Assembly: GCA_964402715.1 (NCBI GenBank)
Contig: CAYODJ010000046.1
Coordinates: forward strand, 1-8,718
Origin: CALXOD01 sp964402715
GTDB lineage: Bacteria; Verrucomicrobiota; Lentisphaeria; Victivallales; Victivallaceae
Direction: 5' to 3'
Length of the DNA stretch: 8,718 nt
Shown here: in pieces, positions 1 through 6,248 of the stretch
Numbering within the stretch: position 1 is the first letter of the stretch
Layout: every line of letters begins with the position of its first letter
Made by a program: the position numbers and the translations under genes
Notes under the pieces: model-generated
Told to the model about the DNA's origin: nothing
The model's input: the letters and a program-made list of their open reading frames with translations, nothing else
Databases searched by the model: none

Positions 1-28
1 GAGCCATTGCACAGCACCATTTTTTCAT
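1..28 (-). CDS. 5' end of an unidentified gene, cut by the window edge
   Basis: Only nine codons are visible (MKKWCCAMA). An ATG at 28-26 overlaps the TGA of the upstream minus-strand frame (30-28) as TGATG, a common translational-coupling arrangement. A GGGAG Shine-Dalgarno-like sequence lies about 11 nt upstream, slightly far. The Met-Lys-Lys start followed by small and hydrophobic residues could be the beginning of a signal peptide or lipoprotein, but too little is present to decide. The gene would be downstream of the broken gene at 1568-2024 and of the GRE operon, on the same strand. The start is plausible but not certain. Confidence 0.35.
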
Positions 29-119
29 CACTTGCGCATCTCCCTTGTTAGACCGAAATGAACAGTCCTCCCATATGGAAGTAGAAATTTGAAAAAAAGA
101 CGGCTCATGATGTAGCCTA
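28..119 (-). pseudogene. Short coding remnant between the left-edge gene and the IS4 element
   Basis: The minus frame ending with TGA at 30-28 reads about 30 residues (GYIMSRLFFKFLLPYGR and onward, ending in EMRK) before it enters the left inverted repeat of the IS4 remnant at 120-128. It could be the 3' end of the gene whose other part lies at 1568-2024, split by the IS. It could also be meaningless read-through. The coupling to the next start codon is the only positive sign. I do not recognise the sequence. Confidence 0.2.
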
Positions 120-1308
120 TTGTCATCCCAAAATAAGGAGGCGTCATGAAAACCCGTCGGAGCATAAGATGACAGTAGTGTCGCAGATTTTCAAGCCGCT
201 GCCGAGGAATCTGATTCCGAAACATGCCGGAGAGTTCGGGATAGACAGTCCGACGAGTCATGTGTTCGCTTCGGCTCCGGGCGGCTGTCCAACGCCGTCG
301 GATTGAACGACGTCTGCACTCCGCCGAGCTGTAACGGGCTGTCTCATGCCAGCCGGATCAGGGACGCGGGAATGGCCGAGAAACTGTTCCGGGAAGTTCT
401 GAAGCATTTGAACGCGATCTGTTCTGGTTCTCAGGATACAGGGGCGGCAGTACCGTGCGCCGCCTGGACGTTTCAAGAGGATGATTCATGTGGCCGATTC
501 CACGACCGTACGTCTGACTGCCGACTGCACGGACCGAGCGAAAGCGGCCGACACTCACGATTCGACCGAGGCCACAGCTCTGTGCGCCGGCGTCAAGGAC
601 GGGGAGATGTTCATATTCGGCAAGGCTTATGTCGACTTCAGACATCTCCGTAATCTCTGCCGCTGCAGCGTTTCCCGGATTACTCGTGCAAAGGGCAACA
701 TGAGGTGCGAAACTGCGGGACGGCACGGCGCTCCCGGGCTCAATATCGTCAGGGACGACATCATACGTCCGACCGGGCGGCGCACTTCCATGCGGCGTCT
801 GCGGACACTGCGTCTGATTGAAGCGGCGGTGGGAATCGACGGGAAGCTGCTATGATCTTCATCGCCAACAACTTCGACCGGGCGGCCGGCTTCGTCAGCG
901 ATCTCCACAAGGCGCACCGGGCCATAGAGGTGTTCTTCAAGGAAAACAAGCAGATTCTGCGGCTCGCCGGATTCATGGGGATACAGCGAAAACGCCGTCA
1001 AGCGGCGGATCCGGACCGCCTTTCTTGCCTGCGTCCTGCTCCGCCTCATCGCATGAAAAAATGCACAGCCGTCCCATGGGATGAGCACATCGCCATCTAA
1101 ATAGCGGAAGCTTCCTGCGATGCAGAGGGACAGCATCCGTCCTGTCGGTGTAAGCACAGCTCCGGAACAGGCTTCCTGCCGGGATTTGCTCCGACATGAA
1201 CAAACTCAATGAAAGGAAAAATCGTAAAAGGGTGTTCTGAAAGAATCAGAGAAGTAAGCTCAATGTAGTGGCGCAAAATGGCTGTTTGTTAAGCCTATGG
1301 GATGACAG
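120..1308 (+). mobile_element. Decayed IS4-family insertion sequence, first copy
   Basis: The element is bounded by a short inverted repeat: TGTCATCCC at 120-128 and its complement GGGATGACA at 1300-1308. It contains one plus-strand transposase gene, now a pseudogene (169-1212), and a non-coding tail of about 95 bp before the right end. The length of about 1.19 kb is shorter than a typical IS4-family element of about 1.4 kb, which fits the internal deletions seen in the transposase. No clear target-site duplication is visible next to the repeats. The right-end sequence is duplicated at 1388-1587. Confidence 0.7.
169..1212 (+). pseudogene. IS4-family DDE transposase, frameshifted and deleted
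   Basis: Pieces of one IS4-family transposase appear in order but in changing frames. The N-terminus (MTVVSQIFKPLPRNLIP) starts at ATG 169. GRLSNAVGLNDVC at 279-317 and TPPSCNGLSHASRIRDAGMAEKLF from 318 are in a second frame. RFKRMIHVADSTTV, with the first catalytic Asp at 496-498, and KAYVDF near 622 are in the first frame again. IEVFFKENKQ, with the catalytic Glu at 927-929, is in the second frame, and YSENAVKRRIRTAF from 982 is back in the first. An in-frame TGA lies at 1054-1056 and the original stop is probably TGA 1210-1212. The second Asp, expected before KAYVDF, is Gly (619-621). The Tyr and Arg of the Y-R-E-K signature are also lost. Segments after NDVC and after DRAK are missing. 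It cannot be functional. Family assignment is from recalled consensus motifs. Confidence 0.8.
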
Positions 1309-1309
1309 T
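1105..1309. repeat. Direct repeat unit A (IS4 right end)
   Basis: This unit runs from CGGAAG at 1105 through GGGATGACAG at 1300-1309 and matches unit B at 1388-1588 with an offset of about 280 nt. Shared landmarks are GGGACAGCATCCG, CCTGCCGGGATTTGCTCCG (from 1176), AAAGGGTGTTCTGAAA, AAGCTCAATGTAGTGG and the terminal GGGATGACAG. The second half is roughly 85% identical by eye, and the first half is more diverged. It is the 3' end of the transposase plus the IS terminus. Confidence 0.8.
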
Positions 1310-1315
1310 GAAAAA

Positions 1316-1492
1316 AAATGAATGGAGACACACATTCACGCGACTCTTCACGGCACCGAGGAGCGTCGCACGGAGCTGTCCGGACATCGGAAGCGTCCTG
1401 CCTGCGGGACAGCATCCGACCATGTCCGTACGAGAGCGGCTCGGAACTGGCGTTCCTGCCGGGATTTGCTCCGGCATGAACGAACTCAATGA
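1316..1492 (+). pseudogene. C-terminal fragment of an IS4-family transposase
   Basis: One frame reads EWRHTFTRLFTAPRSVARS, matching the conserved IS4-family C-terminal stretch W-x-H-[ST]-F-T-R-L-F-T. A frame shift beyond this is needed to reach the ending RDLLRHERTQ with TGA at 1490-1492, which corresponds to RDLLRHEQTQ and TGA 1210-1212 in the first copy. No catalytic residue is included, so it is a non-functional relic. Confidence 0.6.
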
Positions 1493-1587
1493 ACGAAAAA
1501 TCGGAAAAGGGTGTTCTGAAAAAATCGGAGAATCAAGCTCAATGTAGTGGTGAAAATGGCTGTTTTTTCAATCCTGCGGGATGACAG
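1316..1587 (+). mobile_element. Second IS4-family remnant, right-end fragment
   Basis: Directly after the first right inverted repeat, sequence resumes inside an IS4-family transposase (EWRHTFTRLFTAPRSVA from about 1317), a well-conserved C-terminal motif missing or unrecognisable in the first copy. It runs through a stop at 1490-1492 and ends with its own GGGATGACA at 1579-1587. No left end or catalytic core is present. It could be the remains of a second insertion whose 5' part was deleted, or the product of recombination between two copies. Confidence 0.65.
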
Positions 1588-1588
1588 C
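1388..1588. repeat. Direct repeat unit B (IS4 right end)
   Basis: Second copy of the unit at 1105-1309 (see that entry for shared landmarks). The right terminus GGGATGACAG at 1579-1588 abuts the broken minus-strand gene at 1588 and beyond. Confidence 0.8.
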
Positions 1589-2024
1589 GGTTTTCATCTG
1601 GATGTACGATACCGATTTCAAGGTGCTTTCGACAATGCTGAGAAGCGAGTCAGAGATACATTCTCCATAATATACTGCACCAGGAGTCTTCTGCCCGTAA
1701 TTCGTCATAAGATCCTCAGGGCCTGAACCGAGCATTGGGATCAGCGACGCACTCGCCACGGCTATTCCGCATTTACTGAATATAGGCGCCAACGAGGGAA
1801 GAAGTCTTTCGTGCAAATTGAATATTTCCTGGAAAGCCTTCACTGCATTCTTTTCAATTGGCGAATAGTTGCGATCCGCCAACGCAAGTGAATCCGGATG
1901 ATGGAAGCCTTTTCGAGGCAGCCCTGGATTGTCTGATGGTGCTGCAATCATCCAGCGTCAGAGAAAGCAATGCGGTTGTTAACTCATCGTCCGGAGGTAA
2001 TTTCAAAAGTCTTGTCTTTTGTTC
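1568..2024 (-). pseudogene. Unrecognised gene, frameshifted and truncated by the IS4 remnant
   Basis: Minus-strand reading gives about 115 residues of normal-looking protein. The stretch FNLHERLLPSLAPIFSK is followed by GIAVASASLIPMLGSGPEDLM, and near 1590 it reads LKSVSYIQMK. The last codons (TAVIPQD and stop, 1591-1568) are largely the complement of the IS right end, so the original 3' end has been replaced. Upstream, one frame (about 2025-1930) reads EQKTRLLKLPPDDELTTALL, then the better sequence continues in a different frame, suggesting at least one frameshift near 1950-1930. An in-frame TGA precedes the ATG at 1951. The region is visibly AT-richer than the GRE genes. It starts right after the activase stop. 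I do not recognise the family. Confidence 0.4.
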
Positions 2025-2025
2025 G

Positions 2026-2925
2026 CTATATCTCCAGCATTTTGACGCCGAAGCCGGCAAGAATATCCGCCAGCTTCCGGCGGTGTTCCGGCGACGGGGA
2101 GGGAACATCCGGCGGGGTCGGAGCGTGACCGATGGAATCGTATTTTGAGCGGGCGAAAGCGTGATAGGCGAGCAGACGTACCCCGCTGATATGGTGCAGA
2201 CCGGCGAGGAAGCGCCCGGTCGCCGTGAACTCCTCTTTTGCATCATTCAGGCCGGGAACCACCGGCATGCGGATCTCGATGGGAATGCCGGTTTCGTCAA
2301 GCTTGCGCAAGTTGGCAAGAATCCGTTCATTGCCCCGGCCGGTCAACCGGGCGTGCAAATGGGAGTCCATCGCCTTCAGGTCGTAGAGAAAGAGTTCCGT
2401 ATGGGGGAGCACTGTCTCGAACGCCTGGTATGGCACTTCACCGCAGGTGTCCACGGCGCAGGGGATCCGCTCCTGGTGAAGCCGTTCAAAAAGCTCCGCA
2501 CAGAATTCCGGATGAAGCAGCGGTTCCCCGCCGGAAACCGTGACCCCGCCGCCGCTTTCGCGATAGAAAATCCGGTCGCGGAGCACTTCCCGAAAAACTT
2601 CTTCGATTGTCATTTCCTGACCGTAGAGTGTGAGTGCCTCGGCAAGGCACGCTTCGACGCAGCGGCCGCAGCCGGTGCACTTTTCCCGGTCGATGGTGTG
2701 AATGCTTCCCGCGACATGGTGGCGGGAGCAGACCGCCGCGCAGGCGCCGCAGCCGATGCATTTGCCCTGGCGCAACGCAAGTTCCGGCTCCGGGCGGACA
2801 CTTTCCGGATTGTGACACCAGAGGCAGCGAAGAGGGCACCCTTTCAGAAACACAGTCGTCCGTATTCCGGGGCCGTCGTGGACGGCCAGATGCTTGATTC
2901 CGACGATTCGCGCCCGGCTGCTCAT
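2026..2925 (-). CDS. Glycyl radical enzyme activase (radical SAM), downstream module
   Basis: A 299-aa radical-SAM activase predicted to install the glycyl radical on the GRE encoded just upstream, using S-adenosylmethionine and a 4Fe-4S cluster in the cytoplasm under anoxia. Visible motifs are HDGPGIRTT at 16-24 and the radical-SAM C-x3-C-x2-C at Cys30, Cys34 and Cys37, followed by HNPE. Two ferredoxin-type clusters follow: Cys56/59/62/66 and Cys83/86/89/93. SGGEP is at 131-135, and DLKAMD at 182-187 belongs to the barrel. Length and the two-ferredoxin insert match GRE activases of the eliminase/decarboxylase type, not the shorter PflA. The start ATG (2925-2923) overlaps the GRE stop as ATGA with GGAGGG 6 nt upstream, so the longer open frame to 3483 is not used. 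It is about 59% identical to the other activase over residues 11-240 (136/230, my hand count). Which substrate pathway it serves is unknown. Confidence 0.93.
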   Translation of the reverse strand: MSSRARIVGIKHLAVHDGPGIRTTVFLKGCPLRCLWCHNPESVRPEPELALRQGKCIGCGACAAVCSRHHVAGSIHTIDREKCTGCGRCVEACLAEALTLYGQEMTIEEVFREVLRDRIFYRESGGGVTVSGGEPLLHPEFCAELFERLHQERIPCAVDTCGEVPYQAFETVLPHTELFLYDLKAMDSHLHARLTGRGNERILANLRKLDETGIPIEIRMPVVPGLNDAKEEFTATGRFLAGLHHISGVRLLAYHAFARSKYDSIGHAPTPPDVPSPSPEHRRKLADILAGFGVKMLEI

Positions 2926-5078
2926 TCCTGTCCCTCCGCCTGACGGATGAAGGTGTTCTGCTCCTCCCGGGAGAGGTCGATGAACCGGCTGTTCCAGCCG
3001 CACACCCGGACCTGCACATCGGAATGTTTTTCCGGCTCCTTCTGCGCCTGCCGGAGCTCGCCGGCGTCCATGATGTTGAACTGGACCGCCAGCCCGCCGG
3101 AGGCGAAGTACCCGCGCACCAGCCCGGCGATCACTCCGGCGCCGTCCGGGCCGGAAACCGCGCTTGGATGGAGCATGACATCCAGCACCGCCCCGTCCGG
3201 CGTTTCGGCCAGATCGAGTGAGGCGGCCGAATTCATCAGCGCGATCGCTCCGTTTTTCTCCATGCCGATGGAGGCGCCGAGGTTGCGGGAGAAGGGTTCT
3301 CCGGCAAGTCGCCCGTCCGGCGTGGCGGCGCACTTTTTCCCGAAAGTGAAGTTGTGGTCGATGGACCAGAGTCCGAGCTGGAAGCCGCCGCCGCGGGTAT
3401 TGGGCGTATGGTTGATCTTTTCGGCAAGAAACTTCACGATTCGCCGGCCTTCGGCATCGGCGGCCGGGTTGTTGTTTCCCCATTTCGGCGAACGTCTGAG
3501 CGCCTGCTGCCGCAGAGATTCAAAGCCCCGCCAGTTGCGGCGCAGAGCTTCGGAAAGTTCCGCGACCGAGCAGAGCTTCCGATCGTCGACCAGGGTTTTC
3601 ACCGCCATCAGCGAATCGACGGCGGTGCCGAGCCCGCAGCACATGAACCCGCTGGAGTTGTAGCGGGTCCCGGCATCGGAGACATCCCTGCCCGATTCGA
3701 TGCAGTCGCGCATGGTGCCGGAGAGCAGCGGCGACGGATTGACCGTTTTCCAGAGACGTTCATGCGCATTGGTGTTTTCCATCACCCGGGTGACGAGCGC
3801 GTCAAGCTGGCGGAAATATTCCGCCTCGAACTCCGCCCCGTCGGCGGGAAGTTCGCACTCCGGTCCGATCCGGACGCCGTCGAAGGTGCAGCCGTTGTTG
3901 AGAACCGCTTCCAGCGGTCGGACCATATTGCCCCAGGCGGCCATCGAACAGCACATCTCACGCCCCATGATCGCCGGTTCGTAGCAGCCGATCAGCACGT
4001 AGCGGTAGAAATCCTGTTCCTCTTTGCCGCGGCGGCGGAACATTTCGAAAGCGACGTCGTCATTGCTGAACACCACTGCGGTCCGGCCGGTGCGGACACA
4101 TTCGGCCACCTGCAGAAGATTCTTTTCCGGGGTGCCCTTGTGGACGCGAAACGACAGTTTCGGATTGATCCGGTTCAGCTCCTTATGGATCTCAAAGCAG
4201 AGTTCGGTGAGCTCATTGCAGCCGTCCACTCCGGGGGAGGCGAGTCCGCCTAAGAGAAAGTTCTTGCCGTTCGGATTCATCTGCGCGTAAAATTTCGTCC
4301 AGTAGAATTTCAGCAGTTCCTTCGCCTCTTCACGGGTGAGGACGCCCTGCTCCAGATCGTGACGGAGGTACGGTACATAGAGTTGGTCGAAAGTGCCCTG
4401 CGAACGCACCGGTTCGATCTCCAGTTCCTGACAGGTGTCGTAGACGAGGGCAAGCTGGAGCGCCTGCCGCAGGGTTTCCGGCGGACGGTCGGCGATGGCG
4501 TACATCGTTTCAGCCACGTCCGGGAGCTGCTTCGCCTCCGCGAGCTTCGCGAACCGCAGGATCAGGTTCCGCATCGCGGCGAAGACGCAGACGGCGGCGG
4601 AGAGGAAATCCCTCGCCTCCTCGTCTTTCGCCGTTTCGAGCGCGGCGGACGCCCGGTCGCGCAGACCGGCGGGACCGAGGGCGAGCACCGCGTACCAGTC
4701 GGGCGAGGTGTGGCTCTGATCCATTTGGGATATGAAAATGCCGGCGTCGCAAAGCGCTTTGGTCGACCGGCGCACGGCTTCATCCATGAGGCCGCCGGCG
4801 ATTCTATTCCGGCGGGAACGGAGTTCCCAGAGGAGATCTTTCCCCTCCAGGTGATCGACGAAGCGGTCGAAGGGGTCGACGCCGATCCGGCCGCGGGTGA
4901 GGATCGTGGCGAGCATTTCCGCTTTGAGCCGGATGAGCGGTTCGCCGGCGTGAAGGGATTCGTATTTTTCAAGCTCCAGCTTGAGCTTTTTCAGCTCAAG
5001 ACCGGTTTCCGGCACGGTCAGCATCGGCTGATACTGCTTCTCCAATTGGGTGCGGACGGCGTCGAAACTGCTTTCCAT
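2922..5078 (-). CDS. Glycyl radical enzyme, PFL-like superfamily, uncharacterised subtype (downstream module)
   Basis: A 718-aa GRE. The C-terminal glycyl-radical loop RVCGWN is at 691-696, with the radical site Gly694 (codon 2999-2997). The active-site Cys365 (codon 3986-3984) sits in GCYEP with Glu367. A Cys-x-Glu pair of this kind is typical of GRE eliminases such as choline lyase, glycerol/diol dehydratase and isethionate lyase, whereas pyruvate formate-lyase has adjacent cysteines. Other family landmarks are KAEM-RIGV at 52-66, SHTSPDW at 122-128, GRTAVVFSNDD at 331-341, ATPDGRLAGEPFSRN at 585-599 and DVMLHPSAVSG at 633-643. It is shorter than most GREs (about 760-860 aa). I chose ATG 5078, with AGGAG about 10 nt upstream; ATG 5087 is possible but sits only 3-4 nt from the Shine-Dalgarno. 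First gene of an operon with its activase. Substrate unknown. Confidence 0.92.
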   Translation of the reverse strand: MESSFDAVRTQLEKQYQPMLTVPETGLELKKLKLELEKYESLHAGEPLIRLKAEMLATILTRGRIGVDPFDRFVDHLEGKDLLWELRSRRNRIAGGLMDEAVRRSTKALCDAGIFISQMDQSHTSPDWYAVLALGPAGLRDRASAALETAKDEEARDFLSAAVCVFAAMRNLILRFAKLAEAKQLPDVAETMYAIADRPPETLRQALQLALVYDTCQELEIEPVRSQGTFDQLYVPYLRHDLEQGVLTREEAKELLKFYWTKFYAQMNPNGKNFLLGGLASPGVDGCNELTELCFEIHKELNRINPKLSFRVHKGTPEKNLLQVAECVRTGRTAVVFSNDDVAFEMFRRRGKEEQDFYRYVLIGCYEPAIMGREMCCSMAAWGNMVRPLEAVLNNGCTFDGVRIGPECELPADGAEFEAEYFRQLDALVTRVMENTNAHERLWKTVNPSPLLSGTMRDCIESGRDVSDAGTRYNSSGFMCCGLGTAVDSLMAVKTLVDDRKLCSVAELSEALRRNWRGFESLRQQALRRSPKWGNNNPAADAEGRRIVKFLAEKINHTPNTRGGGFQLGLWSIDHNFTFGKKCAATPDGRLAGEPFSRNLGASIGMEKNGAIALMNSAASLDLAETPDGAVLDVMLHPSAVSGPDGAGVIAGLVRGYFASGGLAVQFNIMDAGELRQAQKEPEKHSDVQVRVCGWNSRFIDLSREEQNTFIRQAEGQE

Positions 5079-5109
5079 ATTTGACATTCTCCTCCTGCTG
5101 CTTGCCCTT

Positions 5110-5134
5110 AGTATATATGAGCCACGCGGAAACA
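5110..5134 (-). promoter_or_regulatory. Predicted promoter of the downstream GRE-activase operon
   Basis: On the minus strand a TATACT box (5115-5110), overlapped by TATATA (5117-5112), lies about 32-39 nt before the start codon. No good -35 box is present at 16-18 nt spacing; the hexamers there match TTGACA at about one position. This is the layout of activator-dependent promoters. The 39-nt conserved element begins immediately upstream at 5135. Both GRE promoters share a GCCACG block between the box and the element, in plus-strand orientation. Confidence 0.5.
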
Positions 5135-5173
5135 GAATGAACAAAAGAGAGAAAAACATATCCTTTCAAGTAT
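5135..5173 (-). promoter_or_regulatory. 39-nt conserved element, probable regulator binding site (copy 2)
   Basis: This segment aligns without gaps to 8587-8625 with 29 of 39 identities (hand count). The most conserved blocks, read on the plus strand, are GAATG (5135-5139), AAAAACATA (5152-5160) and AGTAT (5169-5173). It ends 17-19 nt upstream of the -10 box of the downstream GRE operon, the usual place for an activator. The binding protein is not identified; the divergent gene at 8680 is the nearest candidate. Confidence 0.55.
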
Positions 5174-5241
5174 CACCCTCGGGATTTTTTTCTTGATCGC
5201 CGCTCCGCTCGCGGAACGCGGTGCATTCCGGGGATAACCGG

Positions 5242-5285
5242 AAAAAAGCAGAGCGGACGCCGGGCGGATGCCGATCAGGCCGTCC
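5242..5285 (-). terminator. Possible weak terminator downstream of the upstream activase
   Basis: On the minus strand, GGACGGCC (5285-5278) can pair with GGCGTCC (5261-5255) with one bulged base. After a 7-nt gap comes T6 (5247-5242). The gap between stem and T-run is longer than ideal, so termination may be inefficient. Confidence 0.25.
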
Positions 5286-5319
5286 TGCGGAGCGCGATAC
5301 GAGGGGAATTCCCGGACTG

Positions 5320-5341
5320 CCTCCCGGCATGCCGGGGGAGG
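5320..5341. repeat. GC-rich hairpin after the upstream activase
   Basis: A perfect 14-bp palindrome CCCGGCATGCCGGG (5323-5336) sits inside a longer imperfect stem (5320-5341, two bulged bases). It lies 17 nt beyond the activase stop codon. No T-run follows directly. It may protect the mRNA 3' end or act with factor-dependent termination. A smaller palindrome, GGGAATTCCC, is at 5304-5313. Confidence 0.5.
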
Positions 5342-5357
5342 AAACAAAGGCGGGGAA

Positions 5358-6245
5358 TCAGCTTACGATCCGTACCGGATATTTCCGGAGAAAATCGGAG
5401 GCGGAAAGGTGCGGCGTGGTCGGGTGCGGCATCGTATCCGGTCGGCCGATTGCCGCGTATTTGCTCCGGGCGAGGTCGTGGCAGGCCAGAAGCCGGACTG
5501 GAATTGGTGCGCTGTGCAATGAAGCGAGGAATTCTCCGGCTTTTCTGAGGTCGTCCGCGGCATCGTTCCAGCCGGGCATGAGCGGCATGCGGATTTCGAA
5601 CGGGATTTGGGCGGCGTCCAGTTTGCGCAGGTTTTCCAGAATCATCCGGTTGTCCGCGCCGGTGCATTTCCGGTGCACATCGGGATCGACAGCTTTCAGA
5701 TCGAAAAGGAACAGATTCGTCCACGGCAGCACCCGCTCGATGTTCCGCCACGGCACGCAACCGCAGGTGTCCACCGCGGTGTGGATTCCTTCGCTGCGGA
5801 GCTGCCGGAGAAGTTCCTCGCAGAACTCCGGCTGAAGCAGCGGCTCTCCGCCGGAAAGCGTGCTTCCTCCGCCCGAGGTCTCAAAGAACATCCGGTCGGC
5901 GGTCAGAAGCCGGAACGCTTCCGGCACGGAGATCCGTTCTCCGTAAATCCGCAATGCGTCAGCAGGGCAGCTTTTCACGCACTTCCCGCATGCTGTGCAG
6001 GTGCTTCGGTCAACGGTGTGAATTCCGGATTCGAACCGGTGTCTGGAGCAGACTTCAGCACATTTTCCGCACGACCGGCATTTCGAGGGAAAAAACGCAA
6101 GCTCCGGCTCGCGGCGGATCGTCTCCGGATTGTGGCACCAGACGCAGCGAAGCGGACATCCCTTCAGAAAGAGCGTCGTTCGGATGCCGGGACCGTCGTG
6201 CACGGCGAACGGCTTGATATCGGCGAAAACGCCTTCCGTCCCCAT
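5358..6245 (-). CDS. Glycyl radical enzyme activase (radical SAM), upstream module
   Basis: A 295-aa radical-SAM activase for the GRE directly upstream. Motifs seen are HDGPGIRTT at 16-24, radical-SAM Cys30/Cys34/Cys37 followed by HNPE, ferredoxin-like Cys56/59/62/66 and Cys83/86/89/93, SGGEP at 131-135 and DLKAVD at 182-187. All three Fe-S clusters are therefore intact. ATG 6245 lies 3 nt after the GRE stop (TGA 6251-6249) and has AAGGAG (6259-6254) 8 nt upstream, within the end of the GRE gene, so the two are translationally linked. Residues 11-240 align without gaps to the other activase at 59% identity. After residue 247 the two diverge and need gaps, including a shorter tail here. The C-terminal half is where partner specificity would most likely differ, which is inference. 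Confidence 0.93.
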   Translation of the reverse strand: MGTEGVFADIKPFAVHDGPGIRTTLFLKGCPLRCVWCHNPETIRREPELAFFPSKCRSCGKCAEVCSRHRFESGIHTVDRSTCTACGKCVKSCPADALRIYGERISVPEAFRLLTADRMFFETSGGGSTLSGGEPLLQPEFCEELLRQLRSEGIHTAVDTCGCVPWRNIERVLPWTNLFLFDLKAVDPDVHRKCTGADNRMILENLRKLDAAQIPFEIRMPLMPGWNDAADDLRKAGEFLASLHSAPIPVRLLACHDLARSKYAAIGRPDTMPHPTTPHLSASDFLRKYPVRIVS

Positions 6246-6248
6246 GAC

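Larger units (their letters stand above)
5079..5357. other. Intergenic region between the two GRE modules
   Basis: No gene is supported in this 279-nt gap. Reading along the minus strand, it holds a strong GC hairpin just after the upstream activase, a second hairpin followed by T6, an inverted repeat (TTCCGG at 5226-5231 with CCGGAA at 5238-5243), the 39-nt shared element and a promoter-like TATACT/TATATA box. This means the two modules can be transcribed separately. Confidence 0.6.

Noticed and set aside
358..1157. Minus-strand and alternate-frame open reading frames across the IS4 region
   Set aside because: Shadows of the decayed transposase; only the plus-strand pieces match IS4-family motifs.
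2004..2021. CAAAAG/CTTTTG hairpin after the downstream activase as a terminator
   Set aside because: A 6-bp stem made mostly of A-T pairs without a following T-run; too weak to support.
2926..3483. N-terminal 186-codon extension of the downstream activase frame
   Set aside because: It overlaps the GRE gene, is Arg-rich and repetitive, and the ATG at 2925 has a proper ribosome binding site and the ATGA overlap.
3354..5084. Long plus-strand open frames (3354-4253 and 4359-5084)
   Set aside because: Antisense shadows of the downstream GRE, with no recognisable domain and no ribosome binding site evidence.
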